A stretch of 64,000 nt of DNA from Pedobacter caeni (GCF_900129215.1 NZ_FQUQ01000002.1:806001-870000), one strand, 5' to 3'. Positions 1 to 9,926 are shown, counted from the stretch's first letter. Notes: generated from the letters alone by a model not told the origin. Numbers and translations: made by a program.

Positions 1-2874
1 GGAAGGTTCAACTTCAGAACAGGCCAAAAGTTCCCCTATACCTTAATCATCAGTTATGTCGGTTATGAAAGAGTAGAGCTGAACGTTACCGGAAGTCCGG
101 TGGAGGTTCTGTTGAAAGAGATCAGCAACAACCTGAATGATGTGGTGGTAGTCGGCTATGGAACACAACGCAGAAAAGATGTTACCGGTTCTGTTTCTTC
201 CCTGAAACTTGAGGAGGTAAAGGGCCAGCCGGTAAGCTCTCCTGAACGTTTGTTACAGGGAAATATCCCGGGTGTACAGGTTACCCAGTCTACAGGGCAA
301 CCCGGTGGAGGGGTCAGTGTGCAAGTGAGGGGATCAGCTTCCCTCACTGCAGGTTCGCAACCTTTGTACGTAATAGACGGCTTTCCTTTCTATAACGATG
401 AAAAACTGGCTGATGCCGGGGTAAGTAACGGACCTAAAATTAACCTGCTCTCTGCCATAAATCCGGGAGATATTGAATCTATTGATGTCTTGAAAGATGC
501 CTCTTCCACTGCAATATATGGTTCAAGAGGCGCCAATGGGGTCATTATCATCAATACAAAAAAAGGAACGGCAGGAAAGTCGGCTATTGCCTTTGACAGC
601 TATTATGGCAGTCAAAAAGTAGTGAAGACACTTCCTCTGCTCAATGCTGCGGAATGGGGGGCTTTAAGGAATGATGCACTGATCAATGCAGGGAAAACAC
701 CCTTTTATACCCAGGCTCAGCTTGATGCATTGGGAACAGGGACAGACTGGCAGGCCGCTGCATTCCGTACAGCACCGATACAAAGTCATAATATTTCTGT
801 GTTAACAGGTTCTGAAAAAACAAAGTTTGCGCTTTCAGGAAATTATTTCAAGCAGGAGGGGGTGTTGCAGCATACCGATTTTACCCGTTATTCAGGCCGC
901 TTGAATGTAGAACATCAATACAATGAACGCCTGAAAATCGTCTCCTATATTGCCGGTAGCAATTCCAAAGCACAAATCGCCCCACAGTCGGTGGTGCCAA
1001 ATATATTATTGATGTCGCCGGCAGTTCCTCTTTATAATCCTGATGGTTCTTTTTACCTGAAGAGCCCGTTTGAAGGGGCGTATGGAAATCCGATAAATAC
1101 CTTGTACAACCAGCTGAATGAAAGCCGGACCAATCTGGTTTTGGGAAATGCTTCTGCAGATTACCGGATCATTGAAGGTTTACAAGCCAAGGTTTCTGCA
1201 GGGATTTTGATTGTCGATAATAAGCAAAACAGGTATTTACCCTCTACTGTATACGAAGGTAGCGGACTCTCCGGACTTGGGCAGGTGGGAACTTTGTTTA
1301 CGACCCGATGGCTCAATGAAAACACCCTGAGTTACACAAAGAAGATCAATGACATACACAACCTGAACGCTTTAATTGGCTTCACCCAGGAATCTGCGGT
1401 GACCAAAGGTGCCATTGCTGCTGCTGCTGGTTTTGCTTCAGATGAAACGAGCTTTAATGACCTTTCTTCAGGGATTGTTTCTCAAACACCCGGATCCTCG
1501 GCCTATGCAACTGCTTTAAACTCTTTTCTGGCGAGGATAAATTATGGCTATGCCAACAAATACCTCTTAACCCTGACCCTCCGTGCAGACGGATCGTCCC
1601 GGTTCTCCGATGGCCATCAGTGGGGAACCTTTCCATCTGCAGCCATCGCCTGGAATGTAAGCGAAGAAGATTTTCTGAAAAACAATACCGCCATTTCGAA
1701 CTTAAAACTTCGTTTTAGTGCCGGACTGACGGGAAATCAGGAAATACCAGCCTACCAGTCCTTTGCCAGGGAAACTTTTTACCGGTATAATTTTAATGGC
1801 AGTAATGTATCCGGTTTTGCCCCGGGAACCAATGCCAATCCTAACCTGACCTGGGAAAAAACAGCGCAGTATAACCTTGGCGTTGACCTGTCTTTATTCA
1901 ATAGCCGAATCAACCTGGTTTCGGATGTATATTATAAGAAGACAACAGACCTGTTGTACAACATTACGGTGCCTGCCACAAGTGGCTTACTGGATTTTTC
2001 GACTCTCCAAAGTCAGATTTACCAGAATATCGGAGCAGTAGAGAATAAAGGTTTTGAACTGGGCATCAACACGAAAAACCTGGTTGGAGATTTTAAATGG
2101 GGAACGAATGTGATTTTTGCGGTCAACAGAAACAAGGTGCTCAGTCTGGATGGTGTAAGCCAGATCATTCCGGACAGTTCATTGCCCTCCATTGCTGCCG
2201 TAGGTTATCCGATTGGCTCTTTCATTGCCTATAAAACAAATGGATTGATTCCGGCAGGGACAGCTCCCGGGAAAGCTTTAACTCCTTCTTCCAATAAAGC
2301 TGCAGGCGGACAACAATATGTCGATAAAAATGGCGATGGGGTCATTACCCAGGCCGGCGACAGGTTTATTGTTTCCAATCAACCACTATTTACAGCTGGC
2401 TTAACAAACAATTTCAGTTTCCGGGGATTTGATCTTTCTGTCTTCTTTCAAACTTCTTACGGAAACAAACTGTACAACCAGAACCGGGGTACTTTGGAGT
2501 TGGGAACGGGGTATACGAATGCACCCCGCACTTTACTGAACCGTTATTCGGCAACAAATACCAATACAGATGTGCATAGTGCCTATACTGATCCGGCAGT
2601 GACCATTGCAGACCGTTTTATTGAAGATGCTTCTTACCTGCGCCTGAAGAACCTTTCTCTTGGTTATACCTTACCTCAAAAAGTCTTAAACAAGGCCAGT
2701 CTGAGGAACCTGAGGTTTTACCTCTCTGCACAGAACCTTTGGACATGGACCAATTATACCGGTTATGATCCTGAAGCAAATTTTAATGGTCAGTCGGCCA
2801 TCAATTCTGGTGTAGATAACGGGGTTTATCCCAACAGCAGAACCTTTATGGCAGGTGCCTCCCTTTCCTTTTAA
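1..2874 (+). CDS. SusC-like TonB-dependent receptor, 5' end outside window
   Basis: Outer-membrane, TonB-dependent importer of oligosaccharides; it forms a complex with the SusD lipoprotein encoded next. Frame 1 is open from base 1, so the N-terminus (signal peptide and any STN domain) lies upstream of the window. The visible part begins in the carboxypeptidase-regulatory-like domain (ISYVGYE), then the SusC plug signature VVVVGYGTQ, plug motifs IPGVQV, YVIDGF and SRGANGVIIINTKKG, then a long beta-barrel ending in an aromatic C-terminus (ASLSF). At least 957 residues are present, against about 1000-1100 for the family. A GTG at base 100 is in frame but lies inside the domain, so it is not the start. 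The downstream sulfatases suggest a sulfated glycan as substrate; that is inference. Confidence 0.93.
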   Translation, partial: GRFNFRTGQKFPYTLIISYVGYERVELNVTGSPVEVLLKEISNNLNDVVVVGYGTQRRKDVTGSVSSLKLEEVKGQPVSSPERLLQGNIPGVQVTQSTGQPGGGVSVQVRGSASLTAGSQPLYVIDGFPFYNDEKLADAGVSNGPKINLLSAINPGDIESIDVLKDASSTAIYGSRGANGVIIINTKKGTAGKSAIAFDSYYGSQKVVKTLPLLNAAEWGALRNDALINAGKTPFYTQAQLDALGTGTDWQAAAFRTAPIQSHNISVLTGSEKTKFALSGNYFKQEGVLQHTDFTRYSGRLNVEHQYNERLKIVSYIAGSNSKAQIAPQSVVPNILLMSPAVPLYNPDGSFYLKSPFEGAYGNPINTLYNQLNESRTNLVLGNASADYRIIEGLQAKVSAGILIVDNKQNRYLPSTVYEGSGLSGLGQVGTLFTTRWLNENTLSYTKKINDIHNLNALIGFTQESAVTKGAIAAAAGFASDETSFNDLSSGIVSQTPGSSAYATALNSFLARINYGYANKYLLTLTLRADGSSRFSDGHQWGTFPSAAIAWNVSEEDFLKNNTAISNLKLRFSAGLTGNQEIPAYQSFARETFYRYNFNGSNVSGFAPGTNANPNLTWEKTAQYNLGVDLSLFNSRINLVSDVYYKKTTDLLYNITVPATSGLLDFSTLQSQIYQNIGAVENKGFELGINTKNLVGDFKWGTNVIFAVNRNKVLSLDGVSQIIPDSSLPSIAAVGYPIGSFIAYKTNGLIPAGTAPGKALTPSSNKAAGGQQYVDKNGDGVITQAGDRFIVSNQPLFTAGLTNNFSFRGFDLSVFFQTSYGNKLYNQNRGTLELGTGYTNAPRTLLNRYSATNTNTDVHSAYTDPAVTIADRFIEDASYLRLKNLSLGYTLPQKVLNKASLRNLRFYLSAQNLWTWTNYTGYDPEANFNGQSAINSGVDNGVYPNSRTFMAGASLSF

Positions 2875-2893
2875 CTCCAGATCAGATCAAACC

Positions 2894-4444
2894 ATGAATA
2901 ATCTCAAATACTTTTCCTTAATTCTCATGCTTAGCCTGTTTGCTTCCTGTGCCAAACTCAAAGAAGATCCCGGCACGTTTATCACAGCAGATGAGTATTA
3001 TAAAACAAAAGCAGATGCCGTAAATGCGGTTAATGCTGCATACTTTCTTTTAAACTCTGGAGGGCCTTCTGTTCAAACTCCGTATAACACTTTATTTGCT
3101 ACGGGAATGGACTTCATGTCGGATGATATTGATCCGGGACCAGGCGCTACCAATGCTGATGTCCGTTCTCAGGCGGTACTCAATCATTCTTCCACAGGAT
3201 TGAGGGTGCTTCAATTGTGGCAACAACATTATGCAGGGATAAAAAAGGCAAATATCGCGATAGATAAGGTGCCGGAGATTGCAGATCCCGCCTTAACAGC
3301 GGCTTTAAAAACCAGATTGGTAGGAGAGGCGAAACTCCTGAGGGCTTTATATTATTTCAACCTGGTTCGTTTATTCGGTGGTGTTCCATTGATTTTGCAC
3401 GATCAGACAGGGGTAACGATCTCAGATTTTCAGATTGCCCGTAATACCGTGGCAGAGGTTTATATACAGATTGAGCAGGATTTTACTGATGCTGCGGCAG
3501 TATTGCCAGTGGGTTACACGGGGTCGGATATCGGCAGAGCTACCGCCGGGGCAGCTAAATCCTTGTTGTCTAAAGTATATTTAACACAAGGCAAATGGAC
3601 AGAAGCGGTAGCGAGGGCAGAAGAAGTAACCGGTCCTTTTCCTTATGGCCCCGGATCCAGTCCTTTCAATTATGATCTGTTTACAAACTATGCAGAAGTA
3701 TTTCTTCCGGCTTTTAAAAACGGGAAGGAACACATCTTTTCTGCACAGTTTAAATCCAATTCCTTAGGTCAGGGAAACAATCAGGCACCCAGAGGGGCAC
3801 GCTCAGGTGTTCCGGGAATACAGGGTTCGTATACAGATCAGGTAAGGTTTTATACACAGGGAACAGATAAGTTTTTCAGCATTTACAAGCTTTACGAAGC
3901 AAACGATAAGAGAAAGAAAAACGGCAGCTTTGTGACCCGGTTTCTGGGAAGTGATGGGAAATGGTATGGCGACTTAAATGACAAGACCATTCCTGGTGAT
4001 TCCATTCCTTATCTCAATAAATATTGGGATCCCAATCAATCCTCAAACTTAAGTGAATCTGCCGCCAATGTGCCCATCATCAGGTATTCTGAAGTGTTAC
4101 TCAATCTGGCAGAAGCAGAAAATGAGACCAATGGGCCTACTGCCAAAGCCTATGCCGCGTATAACCGGGTAAGGGAGCGCGCAGGTTTGACTCCTGTTTC
4201 CGGACTGGATAAAAATCAGCTCAGAGCTGCCATTTACCTTGACCGCCGACTGGAACTGGTATGGGAAAATCAGCGCTGGTTTGACCTGATCAGGGAGAAA
4301 GATGCTTCCGGCAAGATCATTCTGGAAGATGCACTGAAAAAAGTCGGAAAGGTCAATATATCTGTTCCCAAACACCTGCTGTTCCCGATTCCTCAACAGG
4401 AAATTGATTTGAACCGAAAGTTGATTCAAAACCCGGGATGGTAG
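2894..4444 (+). CDS. SusD/RagB-family glycan-binding lipoprotein
   Basis: Surface lipoprotein that captures oligosaccharides and sits on the SusC barrel. I place the start at the ATG at 2894 because it gives a clean type II signal peptide (hydrophobic core, then lipobox FASC with the lipidated Cys near residue 19). The earlier in-frame ATG at 2855 lies inside the susC coding end and would add a polar tail. The 516-residue length is normal. SusD features include the early helical segment KADAVNAVNAAYFLL, the RALYYFNLVRLFGGVPL helix and the C-terminal RRLELVWENQRWFDLIR block followed by PIPQQEIDLN. It begins 20 bases after susC ends, so the two are surely co-transcribed. Confidence 0.95.
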   Translation: MNNLKYFSLILMLSLFASCAKLKEDPGTFITADEYYKTKADAVNAVNAAYFLLNSGGPSVQTPYNTLFATGMDFMSDDIDPGPGATNADVRSQAVLNHSSTGLRVLQLWQQHYAGIKKANIAIDKVPEIADPALTAALKTRLVGEAKLLRALYYFNLVRLFGGVPLILHDQTGVTISDFQIARNTVAEVYIQIEQDFTDAAAVLPVGYTGSDIGRATAGAAKSLLSKVYLTQGKWTEAVARAEEVTGPFPYGPGSSPFNYDLFTNYAEVFLPAFKNGKEHIFSAQFKSNSLGQGNNQAPRGARSGVPGIQGSYTDQVRFYTQGTDKFFSIYKLYEANDKRKKNGSFVTRFLGSDGKWYGDLNDKTIPGDSIPYLNKYWDPNQSSNLSESAANVPIIRYSEVLLNLAEAENETNGPTAKAYAAYNRVRERAGLTPVSGLDKNQLRAAIYLDRRLELVWENQRWFDLIREKDASGKIILEDALKKVGKVNISVPKHLLFPIPQQEIDLNRKLIQNPGW

Positions 4445-4468
4445 GTCTTCATCTAAACAACAGGAATC

Positions 4469-6085
4469 ATGAACCAGCGAATTAACTTTTTAACTGTCTT
4501 GTTCTTTGGATTGAACATTTGCTCTGGATTTACTCAAGGGGGAAGTTTAGCACCGGAACTACACTCATCTGGAAAATTGCCATCCAGACCAAATGTCCTG
4601 ATCATTCTTGCTGATGATCTTGGCTTCTCTGATATTGGTGCATTTGGTTCGGAGATCCACACACCTTCTTTAAACAAGTTGGCAAAAGAAGGGGTCATTT
4701 TCAACCAGTTTTACAATGCAGGGAGGTGCTGCCCCTCCCGGGCTTCATTGTTAACGGGGCTTTACCCGCATCAGGCCGGAATTGGAGATATGGTTCAGGA
4801 TAAAGGAACTGAAGCCTATCAGGGATATTTGAGTAAACATAGCGCTACAATTGCAGAGTTGTTAAAGCCACAGGGGTACCAGACCATCGTTTCCGGAAAA
4901 TGGCATGTGGGACTGGTTCCTTCGGCCTTTGCACTGAATAGGGGATTTGATAAATCCTTTACCCTGCAAAATAATGGCAGCAGCTATTTCAATTCACAGC
5001 CCCTGTATAATGATGGAAGAACGGTTACTTTTCAACTGAACGGAAAGGAACTGAAACGTCAGGATACTTCCCTGTATTTAACTCAGGCCATTACCAATTT
5101 TGCCCTGAAATCTTTGGATGAGATCAAGGATCAGCCCAATCCTTTTTTTCTGTATGTAGCCTATAATGCACCTCATTGGCCGATTCAGGCCTTGCCGGAA
5201 GATATTGCAAAGTATAAAGGCCGGTATTTATCCGGCTGGGATGAACTAAGGCAGGAACGTTATAAAAAACTCAGGGCTTCGGGTATCCTGAAAAAGGAAT
5301 GGGCATTATCGCCGCGCTTCGGAAATGTGAAAGAATGGAAAAGACTGTCTGCAGAAGAAAAAGAAATGTGGGATACACGCATGGCGATTTATGCTGCTAT
5401 GATTGACAGAATGGATGCAGGAATAGGACAGATCCTGGCTAAAATCAAGGAGATCAAAAGAGATAAAAATACCTTGATTCTTTTTCTTTCCGATAATGGG
5501 GGTAGTGCCGATGAAGTGAAAAACTGGAACTATGTGACTCAAAAAAATGGAACTCCGGGCAGCGTAAATTCTATTGACAGCTATGAAGCGCCATGGGGAA
5601 ATGCAAGCAACACCCCGTTCCGTCTTTTTAAGAAAAACACCCATGAAGGTGGGATCTCTTCTCCTTTTATTGCCTGGTATCCGGGGTTAATCCCTTCCGG
5701 ATCTTTAAATGAAGAACCTGCTCACCTGATCGATATTTTACCCGGCATTCTGGAACTGACAGGTACAAGATATCCTTTACTGTTTAAAGGTGATTCATTA
5801 ACCGCATTGCCGGGACGTAGCCTCCTGACTGCTTTAAAGGGCGAAAAGGGGAACAAAGGGAGGGCTCTTTTTTGGGAGCATGAAGGAAGCAGGGCCGTTC
5901 GTGAACAGGATTGGAAACTCGTTGCCGAACTCAATGCACCATGGGAGTTGTACAACCTGAAGACGGACCGTACGGAAACGCAGGACCTTGCCGGGAAATA
6001 TCCGGAAAAGGTAAAACAACTAGAAAAAAAATACCTGGAATGGGCCAGAAGTGTTGGGGTTCAGGACTGGAATAGAATCAAATGA
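4469..6085 (+). CDS. Sulfatase (arylsulfatase type, family S1)
   Basis: Type I sulfatase expected to remove sulfate esters from a glycan in the periplasm or at the cell surface. It has an N-terminal signal peptide (about residues 1-22), the metal-binding ILADDLGFSDIG block (Asp49, Asp50) and the formylglycine signature CCPSRASLLTG, in which Cys87 would be converted to formylglycine. Further sulfatase blocks are SGKWHVG, YNAPHWP and LFLSDNGG, and the C-terminal domain matches the family. The length of 538 residues is normal. It lies 24 bases after susD and reads as part of the same polysaccharide-utilisation operon. Conversion of Cys87 needs a maturase that is not in this window. The exact sulfated substrate cannot be told from the sequence. 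Confidence 0.93.
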   Translation: MNQRINFLTVLFFGLNICSGFTQGGSLAPELHSSGKLPSRPNVLIILADDLGFSDIGAFGSEIHTPSLNKLAKEGVIFNQFYNAGRCCPSRASLLTGLYPHQAGIGDMVQDKGTEAYQGYLSKHSATIAELLKPQGYQTIVSGKWHVGLVPSAFALNRGFDKSFTLQNNGSSYFNSQPLYNDGRTVTFQLNGKELKRQDTSLYLTQAITNFALKSLDEIKDQPNPFFLYVAYNAPHWPIQALPEDIAKYKGRYLSGWDELRQERYKKLRASGILKKEWALSPRFGNVKEWKRLSAEEKEMWDTRMAIYAAMIDRMDAGIGQILAKIKEIKRDKNTLILFLSDNGGSADEVKNWNYVTQKNGTPGSVNSIDSYEAPWGNASNTPFRLFKKNTHEGGISSPFIAWYPGLIPSGSLNEEPAHLIDILPGILELTGTRYPLLFKGDSLTALPGRSLLTALKGEKGNKGRALFWEHEGSRAVREQDWKLVAELNAPWELYNLKTDRTETQDLAGKYPEKVKQLEKKYLEWARSVGVQDWNRIK

Positions 6086-6135
6086 TCATCAACCCATAAA
6101 AACGAAACTATCATAAGCTAAATACTGATAAAAAA

Positions 6136-6849
6136 ATGAAACATTTAAGACATCTTTTACTGATCCTTTTGATTCCTCTGGGAGGGGTTCTAAAGGCACA
6201 ATCCCTTTCCTCATTAGCGACCAAAGCTAAAGCAGCAGATGCGCAGATTCTGGATGCCAGAAGTAGTGAAGAATTTGCACAGAACCATTTGGCGGGTGCA
6301 ATCAATATTGACCCGGCTGCCGCTACACATGAAAAGGACATCGCCCTGCTGTCTAAGGACAAACCCACTTTTGTTTATTCGATTGCCAATGGCCGGAGTG
6401 TGGCACTGGCAAAAAAACTTCGTGAAAAAGGGTTCAAAGAAGTGATTGTACTTCCTGGTGGGATTGCCAATTGGATTGGCTCCGGATATCCAATCGTAAA
6501 TAATGCAAAAAAGGGCGTTGCGCTTTCGCTTGCACAGTTTCATACACTGACGGGATCTTCTGCATTTGTACTGGTCGATTTTGGTTCGAAATATTGCGGT
6601 GCCTGCAAAAAACTGATTCCGGTTCTGGATTCTTTAGAGAAGAAGACCGGATTTGCTGCAAAGATTGTACGGATCGAAGCCGATGATCAAACGGAGCTCC
6701 TCAAAGTGCTTAAGATTAATCAACTGCCCACACTTGTACTTTATCAGGGTAAAAAGCAAATATGGAAGAAAGCAGGGCAGTCTACCACTACAGAGATCGA
6801 AAACTTGGTTGCCCAACAACAATCAAAATTGGCAAAAGGAACTAAATAA
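6136..6849 (+). CDS. Exported rhodanese-like plus thioredoxin two-domain protein
   Basis: Signal peptide (about residues 1-22) and therefore probably periplasmic. Residues about 24-120 form a rhodanese fold (ILDARSSEEFAQNHLAGAINI and VLPGGIANWIGSGYPI). The loop that normally carries the catalytic cysteine reads VYSIANGRS, with Ser82 where the family has Cys, so sulfurtransferase activity is doubtful. Residues about 130-235 form a thioredoxin domain with active site CGAC (Cys154, Cys157) and the cis-Pro loop INQLPTLVLY. It lies between two sulfatase genes and only 8 bases before the second. A disulfide or redox role for the secreted sulfatases is an inference from position. Confidence 0.85.
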   Translation: MKHLRHLLLILLIPLGGVLKAQSLSSLATKAKAADAQILDARSSEEFAQNHLAGAINIDPAAATHEKDIALLSKDKPTFVYSIANGRSVALAKKLREKGFKEVIVLPGGIANWIGSGYPIVNNAKKGVALSLAQFHTLTGSSAFVLVDFGSKYCGACKKLIPVLDSLEKKTGFAAKIVRIEADDQTELLKVLKINQLPTLVLYQGKKQIWKKAGQSTTTEIENLVAQQQSKLAKGTK

Positions 6850-6857
6850 GCATAGCA

Positions 6858-8690
6858 ATGAACAAAGGATCAATTCTGGCCTGGCTGCTTTTGGGCACCG
6901 GGCTTAGCTACTCAGAAGGGTACGCACAAAATATCACACAACAGCAACAGCCTTTTCAGGGAGTGGTTGGCAGGACATTTGCCGATTCAAAGGAGTCCTG
7001 GACAAAGCCGGTTAAAGCCCCTGCGGGAGCACCCAATGTATTGTGGATCCTGTTGGATGATGTAGGCTTTGGAGCGACCAGTACGCTTGGAGGAGTAATC
7101 AATACCCCTACATTTGACAGTCTGGCTCATCAGGGGCTGACCTATACCAATTTTCACACCACTGCGATCTGTGCACCTACCAGATCGGCCCTGTTGACGG
7201 GAAGGAACAGCCATTCGGTGCATATGGGAGGATTTGCCCACATTGCCATGTCGGCAGGTTTTCCCGGTTATGATGGCCGTATTCCTTCGGATAAAGGCAC
7301 TGTCGCAGAGATTCTACGCGAAAGCGGATACAATACCTTTGCTGTCGGAAAATATGGATTGACCCCTGATGAGGATGCTACCGATGCCGGTCCTTTTGAC
7401 CGATGGCCAACGGGAAAAGGCTTTGACCATTTCTTTGGCTTCCTCGGTTCTGCAACGGATCAGTATAAGCCTGATCTGGTAGAAGACAATGCACATGTAC
7501 AGCCGGATGGCAGGCACCTGAATGAGCAGATCACCGATAAGGCCATCAGTTTTATTGAAAGACAGCAAAAGGCGAAGTCCGGAAAACCTTTTTTTCTGTA
7601 TTATGCACCCGGCGCCACTCATTCCCCACATCAGGTGGCCACAGAATGGAGCGACCGCTATAAAGGTAAATTCGATAAAGGCTGGGATGTTTTCAGGGAA
7701 GAGGTATTCAAAAGACAAAAACAACTGGGCATCATTCCTGCGAATGCCGTATTGCCAGCGCGCAATTCAAATATAAAAGCCTGGAATAAACTGCCTGAAG
7801 ATGAACGGAAATTATATACCCGCTTTATGGAGATTTATGCCGGTTACCTGAGCTATACCGATCATGAGGTTGGACGGGTAATCAATTACCTGAAAGCATC
7901 GAAGCAATTGGAGAATACACTGGTCTTTGTGATCATCGGGGATAATGGAGCGAGTAAGGAAGGAACTTTTAGCGGGACAATAGACTTACCCAGAGGAGCC
8001 ACAAATAAGCTGAGCCAACAGGAAATTATTAAGCATAACCTGGAAGCTTCGGGAGAGATCGGAACGCCAAAATCTATCCAGGGGAACTATCCTTTGGGTT
8101 GGGCACAGGCCCTGAATACCCCTTTTAAACAGTGGAAACAGGATGCGAATTCTGAAGGAGGAACAAGAAACCCTTTGATTGTTTATTATCCTAAAGGCAT
8201 CAAAGACAAAGGAACGATCAGGACTCAGTATGGTCATGTTATCGATTTACTGCCAACCACATTGGAGTATACCGGAATTAAAGCGCCGGAATACATCAGG
8301 GGCATTAAACAGGATTCTATTCAGGGGACATCACTGGTTTATTCTTTTGATGATGCAAAAGCGGCTTCGCAACATCGCATTCAGCATTATTATATTTTTG
8401 GGGCAAGGTCAATTTATAAAGATGGCTGGAAGGCTGCACTTTCCTATCACCCGGATTTGCTGGATTTATCAAATGACAAAGAAGGGCTTCCGAAAAACTA
8501 TGTTCAGAATGTCTGGGAGTTGTATAACCTGAACGAAGATTTTAATGAACGGATTGACCTGTCGAAGAAGAACCCGGCAAAGCTGGAAGAACTGAAAGCC
8601 TTGTTCGAAGTTCAGGCAAAGAAATTCAACCTCTATCCGTACATCACCTGGGATGATGTGTACAACGCCAGGTTGCACAAGAACTACTAA
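6858..8690 (+). CDS. Arylsulfatase-type sulfatase (CxPTR formylglycine site)
   Basis: Second sulfatase of the locus, 610 residues with a signal peptide (about 1-23). The metal-binding block is LWILLDDVGFG (Asp67, Asp68). The formylglycine signature reads ICAPTRSALLTGRN with Cys105; Thr in place of the usual Ser in CxPSR is a recognised variant of this arylsulfatase group. YAPGATHSPH and FVIIGDNGASKEG are further catalytic blocks. It is clearly different in sequence from the sulfatase at 4469-6085, so the pair probably removes sulfate from different positions or sugars. It is the last gene before the hairpin at 8708-8727. Confidence 0.92.
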   Translation: MNKGSILAWLLLGTGLSYSEGYAQNITQQQQPFQGVVGRTFADSKESWTKPVKAPAGAPNVLWILLDDVGFGATSTLGGVINTPTFDSLAHQGLTYTNFHTTAICAPTRSALLTGRNSHSVHMGGFAHIAMSAGFPGYDGRIPSDKGTVAEILRESGYNTFAVGKYGLTPDEDATDAGPFDRWPTGKGFDHFFGFLGSATDQYKPDLVEDNAHVQPDGRHLNEQITDKAISFIERQQKAKSGKPFFLYYAPGATHSPHQVATEWSDRYKGKFDKGWDVFREEVFKRQKQLGIIPANAVLPARNSNIKAWNKLPEDERKLYTRFMEIYAGYLSYTDHEVGRVINYLKASKQLENTLVFVIIGDNGASKEGTFSGTIDLPRGATNKLSQQEIIKHNLEASGEIGTPKSIQGNYPLGWAQALNTPFKQWKQDANSEGGTRNPLIVYYPKGIKDKGTIRTQYGHVIDLLPTTLEYTGIKAPEYIRGIKQDSIQGTSLVYSFDDAKAASQHRIQHYYIFGARSIYKDGWKAALSYHPDLLDLSNDKEGLPKNYVQNVWELYNLNEDFNERIDLSKKNPAKLEELKALFEVQAKKFNLYPYITWDDVYNARLHKNY

Positions 8691-8707
8691 ACCACCTAAA
8701 CTAAGAA

Positions 8708-8727
8708 AGGCTGTCGTCTGACAGCCT
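8708..8727. terminator. Bidirectional terminator between convergent genes
   Basis: Perfect 8-bp stem AGGCTGTC / GACAGCCT with a four-base loop, followed on the + strand by a T-rich run (CTTCTTTATTTATTTT). The minus-strand side is also moderately T-rich. It lies between the convergent sulfatase gene (ending 8690) and the acetyltransferase gene (ending 8733). Confidence 0.7.
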
Positions 8728-8732
8728 CTTCT

Positions 8733-9299
8733 TTATTTATTTTCAGGAACGATTTTTCTTTTGACCCTTGCTGGATTACCTACAGCAAGCGAATCATCAG
8801 GAATATCTTTCGTAACTACGGAGCCTGCGCCAATCACACACCTGTTTCCAATCGTTACTCCCGGGCAAACAATTGTTCCGCCACCGATCCAGCAATCATC
8901 ACCAATAGTAATGGGCTTGGAAAATTCTACGCTTTTTCTTAATTCTGCATCCAATGGATGTGAAGCGGTATACAGCTGCACACCGGGTGCAAAAAATACA
9001 TTGCTGCCAATCTTAACTGGCATCCCGTCCAACACCACACAATTCACGTTAAAATACACATTCTCTCCACAGAAAATATTGTACCCGTAATCACAAAAGA
9101 ATGGGGGTTCTATGTATAGACTTTTAGGTGCATTAGGGATCAGCTTTGCTAAAACCGCCTTCCCTTTTTCGCTTAAAATGTATTCTTTGATATTTAGTTC
9201 ATATAAGAGCTGCTTACAATGCAAGCGCTCTTTTACAAGCGTTTCATCTCCTGCGAGATAAGGCTCACCTGCAATCATTTTCTCTTTCTCTGTTCTCAT
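8733..9299 (-). CDS. maa: Sugar O-acetyltransferase, maltose/galactoside type
   Basis: Acetyl-CoA-dependent sugar O-acetyltransferase of the left-handed beta-helix (hexapeptide repeat) family. The N-terminal maltose-acetyltransferase cap is visible (MRTEKEKMIAGEPYLAGDET), followed by hexapeptide repeats with isoleucine/valine every sixth residue. The catalytic-region block TASHPLDAELR and the C-terminal GNRCVIGAGSVVTKDIPDDSLAVGNPARV are typical. The length of 188 residues matches LacA/Maa. It probably detoxifies surplus sugars by acetylation, as described for the family. It is a single gene with no evident operon partner. Confidence 0.88.
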   Translation of the reverse strand: MRTEKEKMIAGEPYLAGDETLVKERLHCKQLLYELNIKEYILSEKGKAVLAKLIPNAPKSLYIEPPFFCDYGYNIFCGENVYFNVNCVVLDGMPVKIGSNVFFAPGVQLYTASHPLDAELRKSVEFSKPITIGDDCWIGGGTIVCPGVTIGNRCVIGAGSVVTKDIPDDSLAVGNPARVKRKIVPENK

Positions 9300-9393
9300 G
9301 CAATCAAGATAGCAGGATTTTATGAGCAGAGCAATGTTAATTGCCCGAATTCATTGCATTTAATTGAAAATCAGCTGCTTTTTGTTGCGGGGC

Positions 9394-9801
9394 TTAACTC
9401 TCCAGCTTAACCATACAGCGAACTTCAACATCACTAAGGTACACCTCTACGCAATATCCTTGCGGATCTAATCCAGGTGTATCCAGCAAGTCTCTGAATT
9501 CACAACCAATAAGCTGCGGCGCTTTCATGTAATCCTTTAAAATGGAACTGATGTAAGTTCCTTTCTTCAGAATCAGAGATTCGCATCCGTATTTTTCTGC
9601 TTCCCCTTCATATAATTCTTCCAAACCTGCCCTGTAAATTATCGGACCGGTTTCCGGACGGGAAACTCCGTAAAGTATCCGGTCTTTATTTAAGGGAACA
9701 AGCGTGGTTAATTGATCGTAAGCTGCCGGAATCCCTTCCGGAAAAGAGCTGGCAGTTACATAAAAGATCTTCAGGTCCCTGTCTAAATGATATTTTTCCA
9801 T
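9394..9801 (-). CDS. GyrI-like / effector-binding-domain protein
   Basis: Small cytoplasmic protein of about 135 residues that resembles the GyrI-like or AraC effector-binding fold (SHS2 module), which binds small molecules without a DNA-binding domain of its own. The start is placed at the ATG at 9801 (MEKYHLDRDL). A longer in-frame reading to 9891 would add a hydrophobic tail that looks like untranslated leader. The alternating beta/alpha pattern and the ending CVEVYLSDVEVRCMVKL fit the family. The assignment rests on general resemblance, so the family call is moderate. It is divergent from the AlkB-like gene, with an operator-like dyad between them. Confidence 0.6.
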   Translation of the reverse strand: MEKYHLDRDLKIFYVTASSFPEGIPAAYDQLTTLVPLNKDRILYGVSRPETGPIIYRAGLEELYEGEAEKYGCESLILKKGTYISSILKDYMKAPQLIGCEFRDLLDTPGLDPQGYCVEVYLSDVEVRCMVKLES

Positions 9802-9905
9802 TGTCTTTTGTTTTAGTCTACACAAACTTAAAGGTTGAAACGAAAAGAAGGGCTGTGTAAATGCGACAATTAGAAGGGGAAATTTTGACAACTTATGTTG
9901 TTTTG

Positions 9906-9926
9906 TTTACTAATATTTTTAGTAAA
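9906..9926. promoter_or_regulatory. Perfect 8-bp inverted repeat, likely operator
   Basis: TTTACTAA, a five-base spacer, then TTAGTAAA forms a perfect dyad in the gap between the divergent GyrI-like and AlkB-like genes. The size and spacing fit a dimeric helix-turn-helix repressor site. No regulator gene is adjacent. Confidence 0.45.
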
